Of a stretch of DNA of 64,000 bases, positions 46,601-53,944 are shown piece by piece. Under the pieces are notes generated by a model that was not told the origin of the DNA, made no database searches, and saw only the letters and a program-made list of their open reading frames with translations. Location: the NCBI GenBank assembly GCA_024690425.1, contig JAILCT010000180.1:1-64000 (forward strand), read 5' to 3'. Position numbers and translations under genes: made by a program. The DNA is from Lachnospiraceae bacterium (GTDB taxonomy: Bacteria; Bacillota_A; Clostridia; Lachnospirales; Lachnospiraceae). Position 1 is the stretch's first letter. Each line of letters begins with the position of its first letter.

Positions 46601-47057
46601 TATGTTCATGTATATACTCCGGATAGATATATGATATCCTAAACTCTGCAAGTGTCATGATCGTAAGCAGGGCAAGCATGGCATATCTCCACGCTCCCTT
46701 CAATATAATACCTATATAAAGATAGCAAAAGACGATCCATATGACTGCACCGCCAAAAAAACCGCCCCCAAAAAAGAAAACCACAGGCAGGATAAAAAAC
46801 GTTATCGCAAGAGCAATGATTATGGCACCGAGCTTAAGCCTGTTGAACTTAATGGCACATACTGCTATGATCGGTGTCATTATCAGGGTTATTCCAAGCA
46901 CAACCGTCTCAACTATATGCTCTCCTATGATTATGTCCCCGACAAATGCGCAGAAAAGGCCTGTGACACCTATTGCGGTTATCATGGAAAATACGCGTAC
47001 GCTAAAGTCAATCCCGGGATTTCGTATAAAATCAATAAACCTTCTTATTGTTCTCAT
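43641..47057 (-). CDS. Hybrid histidine kinase with embedded DegV fatty-acid-binding domain
   Basis: An 1138-residue membrane protein. About six transmembrane helices (22-185) are followed by HisKA (His213 in MSHEIRTP), HATPase (to about 435), a receiver (465-585, Asp514 in LMDHLMPEM), a full DegV/EDD domain (609-890), an acidic linker, Hpt (His997 in VHALKSSARI) and a C-terminal helical domain. DegV hallmarks are ITTSSMCDLP, VIPYKVST, RTQSPD, IIDSGRLSGSMG and the closing VNCGPGTFGILY. The usual SSxLSGT loop that helps bind the fatty-acid carboxylate reads TAAGNTLREYG. The start overlaps the preceding stop as ATGA. The paralogue at 55840 has the same layout without DegV. Confidence 0.9.
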   Translation of the reverse strand: MRTIRRFIDFIRNPGIDFSVRVFSMITAIGVTGLFCAFVGDIIIGEHIVETVVLGITLIMTPIIAVCAIKFNRLKLGAIIIALAITFFILPVVFFFGGGFFGGAVIWIVFCYLYIGIILKGAWRYAMLALLTIMTLAEFRISYIYPEYIHEHTRFMFYADAAVSVIVLGFVTYSAVAFQNVLYTDENKRAKEEAQKVERLNWAQNKFFSNMSHEIRTPISTILGLNEIILRRNDIPEEVARDSRSIEGAGRMLLAIINDILDMSKLESGNMDIIPVSYCIGDILSEIVNMVWARAESKGLRFKIDIDPSTPTELFGDEVRIKQILINILTNAIKYTNEGLVKLYVESDPMGDNEVILTFAVSDTGIGIKKEAIPHLFDAFKRMDEEKNRNIEGTGLGLSIVKQLVDLMGGEITVNSVYMQGSTFVVKLRQSIINPQAVGNIIIGNKAGKNERPLYKQSFEAPEASVLIVDDNELNLRVETKLLADTRIDVETAMSGAEALRLTLLKQYDVILMDHLMPEMNGIECLGHIRGQAGGLNRSTPVIVLTANAGAQNQELYRISGFEGYLCKPVSGEQLEAMLLLHLPKDKVLRTSDSVQDETVVETETFVRKSSVAITTSSMCDLPASVIRSLNIGVIPYKVSTDKGVFLDEHEIEAAEVTKYLMVGGRTARTQSPDIIDLEQFFANELNKARHVIHITAAGNTLREYGRAVQAARAFGNVTIIDSGRLSGSMGMLVLAAYRMALQNYDVGAIVEEVEALKKRFPCTYIVGKTDFMAMAGHISKNFNMVAKSFMLHPVIQLKDGRMEAGRLMFGSMSRAWRRYIDYVIKGHEHEIDRDLIIVAYVGLSRDEIDWIEEQIRMRIEVNRLVFQPASATTAVNCGPGTFGILYMKTGEGHYNLSAMIPEETERMTDYGEEDDADTSVSHEKTEEENDNVPEADLKWYEKLDGIDGEEGIRNCGGEESYKPVLEIFYDSIDEKYKEIENFYELEDWASYGIRVHALKSSARIIGAKSLGDEAQRLETASKEMDEEYIRNNHEGFMKHYLSLKDILDEVCGKDDEKERDIKKGPVADDYIIESMYEAVSEAAEAMDISGIEDALLELDGYILPAKVGRVMDKIRKYAEEFDYEGIRDTIREAGGSR

Positions 47058-49153
47058 GCGCTCTTCCCTCCCCTGTCCTTAGTGAGAAAGGAGGCAAGCA
47101 CCCTCTTCATTACCCTCTCAAATTCGCCCATGCCCACCGGCTTGGCTATGAAACCATCGAAGCCCTCAGCTATAAACATTTCCCTGGCCTCGCTGACTGC
47201 ATTGGCCGTAAGAGCGACTATGGCACATTCCCTGCCCATTTCATTGCTCATGACCCGCAGCCTCTTCATGGTTTCCACACCATCCATTTCAGGCATCATA
47301 TGATCCATAAATATGACATCATATTCATTGTTACGGTACTTACGGAGTGCTTCCCTGCCGCTGCTTGCGACATCGGTTATCATTCCGTAATCCCTGAACA
47401 GACCCGAAGCCACAACAAGGTTCATTACCTCATCATCAACGATAAGAGCTCTGGCGCCTGTGAAATCCGGCTTCTCTTCCATCTCTCCAAGCCTCAGGTT
47501 TTCATAATCTTCACCTGCATTGATTATATTTATAAGAGAAAGCGCGTACAGGGGCTTGGGCATATGGAGAACATTGCTTCCCGCATCGGGTTTAAATCCA
47601 TCCTGTGCGCATACGGCAACACAGAACCTCCTACTGATCTCATTAAAGAATCTCCTGTCTTCATCGTACTCTTCCCGGCCTGTAAAGAGGTTGGTCACAT
47701 TCATCCTGTCGCATACACTCTTAAGGCTCTTAAGATTGGTAACCGTGTGGACAGGAACCCTTAATCCATGTGACAGGTTCTCTATCATCCTGTGGTAATA
47801 GTCCCGTATCTCAGGAGTACTGTACTTCTCTGTTCTTATATAAACTACCACACATCTCCCGGCTCCGGAATCAACCTCAAGGCAGGGTTCATGCGCCGAT
47901 ACTTCCTGCGGAACACTGATTCGTATAAGAGTTCCCTTACCGGGTTCACTCTCTGTCTTTACAAAGCCGTTCATCGCATGTACGGTGCCGTATACTATAG
48001 TGAATCCAAGACCGATGCCGCCGGTCGAGCGGTCTCTTCCCTTATCGGCCTGAAACAGGTTACTTGACAGCAGGAGCTTGTCTTCACTTGTCATTCCCTT
48101 ACCCGTATCCGCTACTTCTATGTCAAGATTTACACCATAATCACGAGGCACAGCGGATACCCTCAGATTAATGCAGCCTCTATCGGTAAACTTAATGGAA
48201 TTGGACAGAAGGTGTTTTATGATCTTCTTTATCCTTACCGGGTCTCCGATCAGCTGGGCAGGGACATTCGGGTCAAGATCAACTATAAATTCCAGCTTCT
48301 TCTGTTCCATCATCGGTGCCTCGGACTCGATCACATCATTTACGATCGAAGTGATCATGTACTTTACTTTGCCAATGTGGAGCCTTCCTCCCAGTATTTC
48401 GTTGTAATCAAGGATATCACCGACCTGATCGGCGAGGCGCTCTCCAGCTTCGTTTATGGCAATTACACGTTCATCCTTACCCTCATTCATCATAAGGGCA
48501 GACATACCTGTAACAACATTTATCGGCGTACGGAATTCATGTGATATGTTTGACAGGAAATCTTCCATGCTCTCATTGGCCTTCCTGGCCTCATCTATAT
48601 AGAGTTCCATTCCCTGCCTGGTCTTATGCCGCTGGTCTATGGCATATTTGCATATATTGTATACTATCACGACCGCACATAAGTGAAGAAATATCCTGGA
48701 AACGGTAAGCGTATCCCTGGATATCCCTCCATTTCTTGATGCAAGATAGAACTGTGCACATTCCACTGCGACGAATTCGAGCATCGCATAATCCTGATAC
48801 CGCTTCTTGTCGGCCCCCGAAAGAGTTATCATCATAAGAACAGAAATCAGCGCAACATCAAAAAAGCTGGTGTAATGAACTCCGTGGAACAGGGCCGCAG
48901 TCATGATAAAGGCAACGTAAAATGACTCCCTTATTTCGGGGGTATACAGCTGCAGAACATAAAAAACCCACATCAGCACGATACCCAGCGCAATAACAGG
49001 CAGCATCCAGAACTCCCATTTTAGGAGTATACCCTCAACTATCAGGGCGGTAGCTCCAAGCGTTCCGACAAGTATCATGATCAAATGCAGGTTCATCAGT
49101 CGGTTATCGTCATTTATGGTCGAACCCTTAAGGGTTCCTATCGGCTTGTTCAT
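47054..49153 (-). CDS. Membrane hybrid histidine kinase with receiver
   Basis: A 699-residue protein. About six transmembrane helices (22-172) are followed by HisKA (His205 in ISHEFRTP), HATPase with ADTGKGMTSED, a receiver-like stretch without acceptor (about 435-555), and a true receiver (about 572-690, IFMDHMMPEMDG). No Hpt is present, unlike the next two kinases of the operon, so phosphate must pass to an Hpt elsewhere. First gene of the operon, with its own promoter; RBS GGGAGA. Confidence 0.88.
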   Translation of the reverse strand: MNKPIGTLKGSTINDDNRLMNLHLIMILVGTLGATALIVEGILLKWEFWMLPVIALGIVLMWVFYVLQLYTPEIRESFYVAFIMTAALFHGVHYTSFFDVALISVLMMITLSGADKKRYQDYAMLEFVAVECAQFYLASRNGGISRDTLTVSRIFLHLCAVVIVYNICKYAIDQRHKTRQGMELYIDEARKANESMEDFLSNISHEFRTPINVVTGMSALMMNEGKDERVIAINEAGERLADQVGDILDYNEILGGRLHIGKVKYMITSIVNDVIESEAPMMEQKKLEFIVDLDPNVPAQLIGDPVRIKKIIKHLLSNSIKFTDRGCINLRVSAVPRDYGVNLDIEVADTGKGMTSEDKLLLSSNLFQADKGRDRSTGGIGLGFTIVYGTVHAMNGFVKTESEPGKGTLIRISVPQEVSAHEPCLEVDSGAGRCVVVYIRTEKYSTPEIRDYYHRMIENLSHGLRVPVHTVTNLKSLKSVCDRMNVTNLFTGREEYDEDRRFFNEISRRFCVAVCAQDGFKPDAGSNVLHMPKPLYALSLINIINAGEDYENLRLGEMEEKPDFTGARALIVDDEVMNLVVASGLFRDYGMITDVASSGREALRKYRNNEYDVIFMDHMMPEMDGVETMKRLRVMSNEMGRECAIVALTANAVSEAREMFIAEGFDGFIAKPVGMGEFERVMKRVLASFLTKDRGGKSA

Positions 49154-49194
49154 AGAATTCTCCCGGCATTATTTACCATAGTGACCCAAGGAAA

Positions 49195-49223
49195 ATTATA
49201 CAATTTTTCAGTGTCTTTTACAA
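49195..49223 (-). promoter_or_regulatory. Promoter of the signalling operon
   Basis: TTGTAA (49223-49218), a 17-base spacer and an extended TG-TATAAT (-10 at 49200-49195) on the minus strand, 42 bases before the first kinase gene. Confidence 0.6.
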
Positions 49224-49268
49224 TATTTTTCAGACATTTCAGTGCAATTGTGACGTATTTGCTTTATT

Positions 49269-49508
49269 TCAGATTTTTTTCTTCAGGTATTCCATAAGCC
49301 TGTCATAATTATCGGGAACATGGGGGAAATTGCAGTCAATACAGGTCTTTACCCTGATGCCGTCCTTCTCCTTTATCCTGTAATTGCCCGGACAATCCGT
49401 ATCATAAAGCGGACAGTAGCAGAACAGACAGTTTATCTCCTTAAGTCCGCGATGGCAGGGATAGTATTCGCACTCCCTGTTTTCAAAAAACCTGCTTGAG
49501 TTGTCCAT
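49269..49508 (-). CDS. Cysteine-rich small domain protein (cobalamin-associated)
   Basis: A 79-residue protein with nine cysteines in the pattern ECEYYPCH, NCLFCYCPLYDTDCPGN and CIDCNFPH, matching the cysteine-rich small domain family. It probably binds metal or an iron-sulfur cluster. In other anaerobes it is fused or adjacent to cobalamin genes, and here it is the last gene of the cobalamin operon, 16 bases after the preceding gene. Its function is unknown. Confidence 0.85.
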   Translation of the reverse strand: MDNSSRFFENRECEYYPCHRGLKEINCLFCYCPLYDTDCPGNYRIKEKDGIRVKTCIDCNFPHVPDNYDRLMEYLKKKI

Positions 49509-49524
49509 TATCCTTACCCTTCCC

Positions 49525-50382
49525 CTAAAAAGTCATGCGGAATATATCATATATCTTATCCCACATAATCCAGTGTCCGTCTAACTTAATAACAGTAAAT
49601 TCACACCTGTTCACAACGCTTACCGGTCCGTCAGACAGGCTTCCCGAAATATTCTGCGTACAGTAAAGCCTGTATCCGCCTGAAATTTTTGCATCCTTCA
49701 TCTTATCAGTGAGCTGCTTAAGTGCAGATGACAGTTCGGAATCTGCCGCTCTTGCATAGCTTGATACGGCAAGATCGCTTATTATCCCTTCAAGGGCATC
49801 CCCTATCACAAGAAGCTCCCCGTCCGTAAGCGGAACCGCTTCGTTTACGGTGATCGAATACTTCCGGTCCTCTCCGTATCTTGCACAGCTTCTGTCATAC
49901 TCAGCCCTGTATGTATCCGCCGAGGCTTCAAGTGCCATGTTATAATCCTCATAACCGTGCTGGACTTCCCTTAGCTTTTCGAAAGATCGTCTGGCAAGCC
50001 CGTTGCCGTAAGCATAACTTAATTCCTCGCCGTTTAAGTCCTCTTTATTTAAGTACTCCTCATATATCTTCACAGGCTCCCTGTAACCCGGATCAAGCTG
50101 CCATGCGGCAAAAAACAGTACTGCTGCAAGGATGAAAAGGGACACCCCAAGAGCAAGGATCAGCTTCCCGTGCCTTTTGGATATATGATTTTTACGTACG
50201 GGAGCAGGACCTGCATCCGAAGGCTTGTCAGCAGCCTTTTCCTTATACTTTCCTTCATCTTCCGCGTATTCATCCAGTTCCTTCAGCAGCTCCTCTGGCT
50301 CATCCGTTTCCGGTTCTGTCCTGTGAGGCCGGCTCTCATCAAGGATTATCACATGCTTTACATCTTTATCGTCACGCATCAT
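49525..50382 (-). CDS. Single-pass membrane protein of unknown function
   Basis: 285 residues. An acidic and Pro/Lys-rich cytoplasmic N-terminus (1-72) is followed by one transmembrane helix (about 75-97, LILALGVSLFILAAVLFFAAW) and an extracytoplasmic domain (about 100-285) with no recognised motif. I see no known family. The ATG overlaps the cbiL stop (ATGATG), so it is coupled to the cobalamin genes. Confidence 0.7.
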   Translation of the reverse strand: MMRDDKDVKHVIILDESRPHRTEPETDEPEELLKELDEYAEDEGKYKEKAADKPSDAGPAPVRKNHISKRHGKLILALGVSLFILAAVLFFAAWQLDPGYREPVKIYEEYLNKEDLNGEELSYAYGNGLARRSFEKLREVQHGYEDYNMALEASADTYRAEYDRSCARYGEDRKYSITVNEAVPLTDGELLVIGDALEGIISDLAVSSYARAADSELSSALKQLTDKMKDAKISGGYRLYCTQNISGSLSDGPVSVVNRCEFTVIKLDGHWIMWDKIYDIFRMTF

Positions 50383-51089
50383 TTATTCTCCGCCACCCAT
50401 CCGTCAGCTATAAGAATATTCATGTAGCCCCAGTCATCGGGGATCTCGGATGCAGAATAAACAGCCTCTTCCCCCGGAAGGGTGCATTCGGAAATGCCCG
50501 CCGTCATGCCGCCTTCCTGCTCATACCTTATAAGGGCCTCTTTAAGGGCTGCCAGTCTCCTCCCCGTCTTCATAAACACCTTGGTCCCGGGCAGCTTAAG
50601 GGCTTCATCAGGGGCAATGCTCGCAGGGAGCACATGTACAGGGTTATCCTCCCTGCCAAGGGATATGTCAAGCCTGTCTGCCGCCGCTATAAAGGACGGT
50701 ACTCCGCTCACGCGTCCGGTCATATATCCGTCCTTCCTGACTATCTCTTCCACATAATCAAAAGTCGAATATAGTGAAGGCGAGCCTATCGTAAGAAAAA
50801 TAACATTTCTTCCTCTTTCAAGATAAGCCTCCGTTCTCTTAGCCACTCTCTCATGAAAGAGCATCAGTTCTTCCCTGTCCATCTTCATGGGGAACGGCTC
50901 AAACAAACACTCTTTATCCCCGATATTGCCGCATGCCTGTGCTGCTATGTTATAAGCCCTGCAGGATTCCTTATCACCTGCCGGAAGCATCAGCACATCC
51001 GCTTCCTCAATGGTCTTAACGGCCTTAACGGTCATAAGCTCCGGATCTCCCGGACCCACACCCACGCCGATGAATATTCCTCTATCCAT
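50379..51089 (-). CDS. cbiL: Precorrin-2 / cobalt-factor II C20-methyltransferase
   Basis: A 236-residue SAM-dependent methyltransferase of corrin ring synthesis. The N-terminal GVGVGPGDPELMTVKAV (residues 7-23), FLTIGSPSLYSTFDYV and a final Gly-rich region are typical of the tetrapyrrole methylase family, and the C20 type is suggested by length and the VSGVPSF motif. Other ring-building genes are absent from this window. It overlaps the preceding gene by 8 bases. Confidence 0.88.
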   Translation of the reverse strand: MDRGIFIGVGVGPGDPELMTVKAVKTIEEADVLMLPAGDKESCRAYNIAAQACGNIGDKECLFEPFPMKMDREELMLFHERVAKRTEAYLERGRNVIFLTIGSPSLYSTFDYVEEIVRKDGYMTGRVSGVPSFIAAADRLDISLGREDNPVHVLPASIAPDEALKLPGTKVFMKTGRRLAALKEALIRYEQEGGMTAGISECTLPGEEAVYSASEIPDDWGYMNILIADGWVAENK

Positions 51090-52173
51090 GCTTCACATCC
51101 CTTATCTTTTTTATCTCTTCGATAAGCTCTTCGTTATCTTCACGGCCGGATACCGCTATACGATAGTAGGATCTGTCCGTATCATGATACTTCATCATAT
51201 CCGAACAATCCCTTATATCCATTCCCCGTTTATTCAACTCATCCTTAAGTCCGGCCGGGCCCTCTGCCATCACAAAGTCAGCTTCCGGCCTTCCTATAAT
51301 TCTCAAACCGGCTTCCAAAAGGCCTTTTTCCAGACAGGTCCTGTTTCCCCTGATATACCCGACTGTTCTTTCGCAGTAGACTTCATCCCTTAAGGCCTGC
51401 AGGGCCGCCTCATATGCGGGTGCCGATACGTTCCATGGCTGCATCGCATCCCTTATCCCCTCTAAAAGGCTCCCGTCCGCACCGGTAAGATATCCCAGCC
51501 TGAGCCCCGGCATGGCATAGAACTTGGTGAATGCATCAAGTACAAGAACATTCTTATGAATACCCGTCATGCCGGTCATCGTTATCTCATCATATCTGCC
51601 GCAAAACCTCAAAAAGCATTCATCAACAACAAGCAGTATCCCGCATTCATCAAGTGCACAGGCCATTCTCTCCATCCTGTCCCTCTCTATGAGTTCTCCC
51701 GTAGGATTGTTGGGATTACATATGAACACGATCCTGACAGGACTGCCTGTAAGATGAGAGGAACATGCCCACTCTGCAAGTTCATCCATTCTGGGAGCAA
51801 GGGCAAAATCATCCTCTTCATCTGTTATGAATACGTTATTCCTGCCTCCCGATGCTTCAACCGCATATCCGTATTCCGTGAATGTAGGTGCAGCAGTAAC
51901 AGCACCGTATCCCGGGTACTTATGACCGATATGATGGCAAATGGCATATATCAGCTCGCAGGAACCGTTTCCTAAGATGACTCCGTTACCGCCGTTCCTT
52001 TCCGACAGCTCTCTTATAAGTTCATCATTTTGTATATCAGGATAGCGCAGCGTATCACCGAGTGCCCTGTAAGCAGCCTCAATACAGCCTCCCGGAATGC
52101 CGAGCGGATTAATGTTGACCGAAAAATCAAGCCTTATGCTCTTGTCGCTTCCGCCATGTATCCTTAAATTCAT
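51082..52173 (-). CDS. cobD: Threonine-phosphate decarboxylase / histidinol-phosphate aminotransferase-like CobD
   Basis: A PLP enzyme of 363 residues. It starts MNLRIHGG and continues DFSVNINPLGIP, typical of CobD, then IFICNPNNPTG, LVVDECFLRF and the PLP-Lys in VLDAFTKFYAMPGLRLGYL. CobD makes (R)-1-amino-2-propanol O-phosphate for the nucleotide loop. Its start at 52173 overlaps the cbiB stop (ATGA), which I prefer over upstream ATGs that lie inside cbiB. It overlaps cbiL by 8 bases. Confidence 0.88.
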   Translation of the reverse strand: MNLRIHGGSDKSIRLDFSVNINPLGIPGGCIEAAYRALGDTLRYPDIQNDELIRELSERNGGNGVILGNGSCELIYAICHHIGHKYPGYGAVTAAPTFTEYGYAVEASGGRNNVFITDEEDDFALAPRMDELAEWACSSHLTGSPVRIVFICNPNNPTGELIERDRMERMACALDECGILLVVDECFLRFCGRYDEITMTGMTGIHKNVLVLDAFTKFYAMPGLRLGYLTGADGSLLEGIRDAMQPWNVSAPAYEAALQALRDEVYCERTVGYIRGNRTCLEKGLLEAGLRIIGRPEADFVMAEGPAGLKDELNKRGMDIRDCSDMMKYHDTDRSYYRIAVSGREDNEELIEEIKKIRDVKHG

Positions 52174-53171
52174 ATCCTGTTCCATATAAGCAGTACAAGG
52201 AGAAAGATAAGCCATGTAAGCACTGCGGTTGTAAGCATTATCTTGCAGGCATTCCTTATATCTTCCGTATCGGGACGCCGTATGTCATCGCCTATCGTCG
52301 GCTTCCTGTACAGATTTCCGAAATAATACGCATCACCGCCAAGCATGATCTCAAGCGCACCTGCCATCGCAGCTTCCGTATGGGCCGAGTTGGGACTTGA
52401 GTGATTCTTCCTGTCTCTAAAGAAAACATGCATGGACTTGCGGGCATCATACCCGTTAAGCCCCGATGCCCATACCATTATGATCCCCGAAAGCCTTGCC
52501 GGGATAAAGTTCAGAATGTCATCCATCCTGGCAGAGAATCTTCCCAAATACAGATATCGCTCATTCTTGTATCCGACCATTGAATCCAGGGTATTCACCG
52601 CCTTGTAGAAAAGCATCCCCGGAAGACCGAACAGCATCATGTAAAACATGGGGGCAACGATACCGTCTGATGTGTTCTCTGCAACGGTCTCGACAGCCGC
52701 CTTTATTATCCCCTCTTTATCAAGCCTGTCGGTATCACGTCCGACTATCATGGATACAGCCAGCCTGGCACTGTCTGTATCATCGTTCTTAAGAGCCCTG
52801 TACACCTTCATCGTCTCCGTAAACAGCGATCTTGTTGCAAGGAGCTGGAAGCATACAAAAACCGACAGGGCATAACACAGGTGTCTGTTTATTCTACCCG
52901 CAAGATAAACCACAAGGTATGGAATAGCCGTACCCGTCACCGTAACAACGGCAAAGAGGATGATACCCATAAGATACTTTTTGCCCCTGTCCTTATCTTC
53001 TGCCTCTTTTGGATCAAAAGCCTTATACAGAATACCCTCGGCTCCCTTGACAAGCCTGCCCATAAAGACGACCAAATGCGGCAGTCCTCCCGGATCCCCA
53101 AATATAAGATCCAGGATAAATGCCGCAAACAGTATGATCGTTCGTAGTTTTAACCCTGACAGCATGGTCAT
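52170..53171 (-). CDS. cbiB: Adenosylcobinamide-phosphate synthase
   Basis: A 333-residue membrane protein (about five hydrophobic segments) that joins aminopropanol phosphate to adenosylcobyric acid. Motifs: LDLIFGDPGGLPHLVV (residues 17-32), VGRDTDRLDKEGI, ETVAENTSDGIVAPMFY and NSAHTEAAMAGAL. Length is normal. The ATG overlaps the response regulator stop as ATGA, placing it in translational coupling with the two-component system. Confidence 0.95.
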   Translation of the reverse strand: MTMLSGLKLRTIILFAAFILDLIFGDPGGLPHLVVFMGRLVKGAEGILYKAFDPKEAEDKDRGKKYLMGIILFAVVTVTGTAIPYLVVYLAGRINRHLCYALSVFVCFQLLATRSLFTETMKVYRALKNDDTDSARLAVSMIVGRDTDRLDKEGIIKAAVETVAENTSDGIVAPMFYMMLFGLPGMLFYKAVNTLDSMVGYKNERYLYLGRFSARMDDILNFIPARLSGIIMVWASGLNGYDARKSMHVFFRDRKNHSSPNSAHTEAAMAGALEIMLGGDAYYFGNLYRKPTIGDDIRRPDTEDIRNACKIMLTTAVLTWLIFLLVLLIWNRI

Positions 53172-53944
53172 TGCTTCTCATCCGCCGTTACAAAATCCGA
53201 GTAGCTCACTCCCGTATACTTCTTAAAGCACCGGCCGAAATAATTGGGATCCGGGATTCCCACCCGGTCTGCGGTAACAAACATCTTACTCCCGGTTCTG
53301 GCAAGCCGTTTGGCCTCCTCCATCCTTACTTCAGTCAGATATTCCACAAAGTTCTTACCAGTATCCTGCTTGAACTTGCGCGACAGATAAGACGATGAAA
53401 AGCCGAAATGCTGGGCTGCATATGCGAGGTTCAGCCTGGAGTCGGTATAATTCTCCTCTATATACTTCCTTATGATCTCGGACTGGTCCTGGCTTCCCGG
53501 ATCAGCCTTCTCCCCCACCGCTTCATCCTCAGACACAATGTATAAGTCATCAGATCTCTTTGCGTCAAGCCTCTCCTTGACACGCTTTAAGACCTTGGTG
53601 ATCTCCGAACCCACCATGGGCTTTAGCATGTATTCAAACACCGGAAGGGATACACACTTTCTTGCATACTCGAACTGGTCTATCGCCGTCATTATTATGA
53701 TTATAAGGTCAGGATACCTGTCCGTTGCAAGCTGGGTGAACTCTATCCCGTTCATGAATGGCATGGATATGTCCACAAATACCAGGTCCGGGCGAAGGTC
53801 ATCTATGATGTTGATCGCTTCGATCCCGCTTGTTGCCTCACCGACAACCTCCATATCAAGTTCATCCCATTTGATAAGTGCGCGAAGCAGCTTTCTGGCG
53901 TTCTCCTCATCATCAATTATCATTACCCTGTATGGTCTGTTCAT
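53168..53944 (-). CDS. YesN-like response regulator with AraC-type DNA-binding domain
   Basis: 258 residues. A receiver (4-125: IIDDEENARK, acceptor in VFVDISMPFMNG) is followed by a linker and two AraC-type helix-turn-helix motifs (about 160-255: FGFSSSYLSRKFKQDTGKNF, VGIPDPNYFGRCFKKYTG). Such regulators control sugar transport genes. It overlaps the kinase gene by 32 bases and the cbiB start by 4 bases. Probable targets are the CUT1 importer nearby or the cobalamin genes. Confidence 0.93.
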   Translation of the reverse strand: MNRPYRVMIIDDEENARKLLRALIKWDELDMEVVGEATSGIEAINIIDDLRPDLVFVDISMPFMNGIEFTQLATDRYPDLIIIIMTAIDQFEYARKCVSLPVFEYMLKPMVGSEITKVLKRVKERLDAKRSDDLYIVSEDEAVGEKADPGSQDQSEIIRKYIEENYTDSRLNLAYAAQHFGFSSSYLSRKFKQDTGKNFVEYLTEVRMEEAKRLARTGSKMFVTADRVGIPDPNYFGRCFKKYTGVSYSDFVTADEKQ

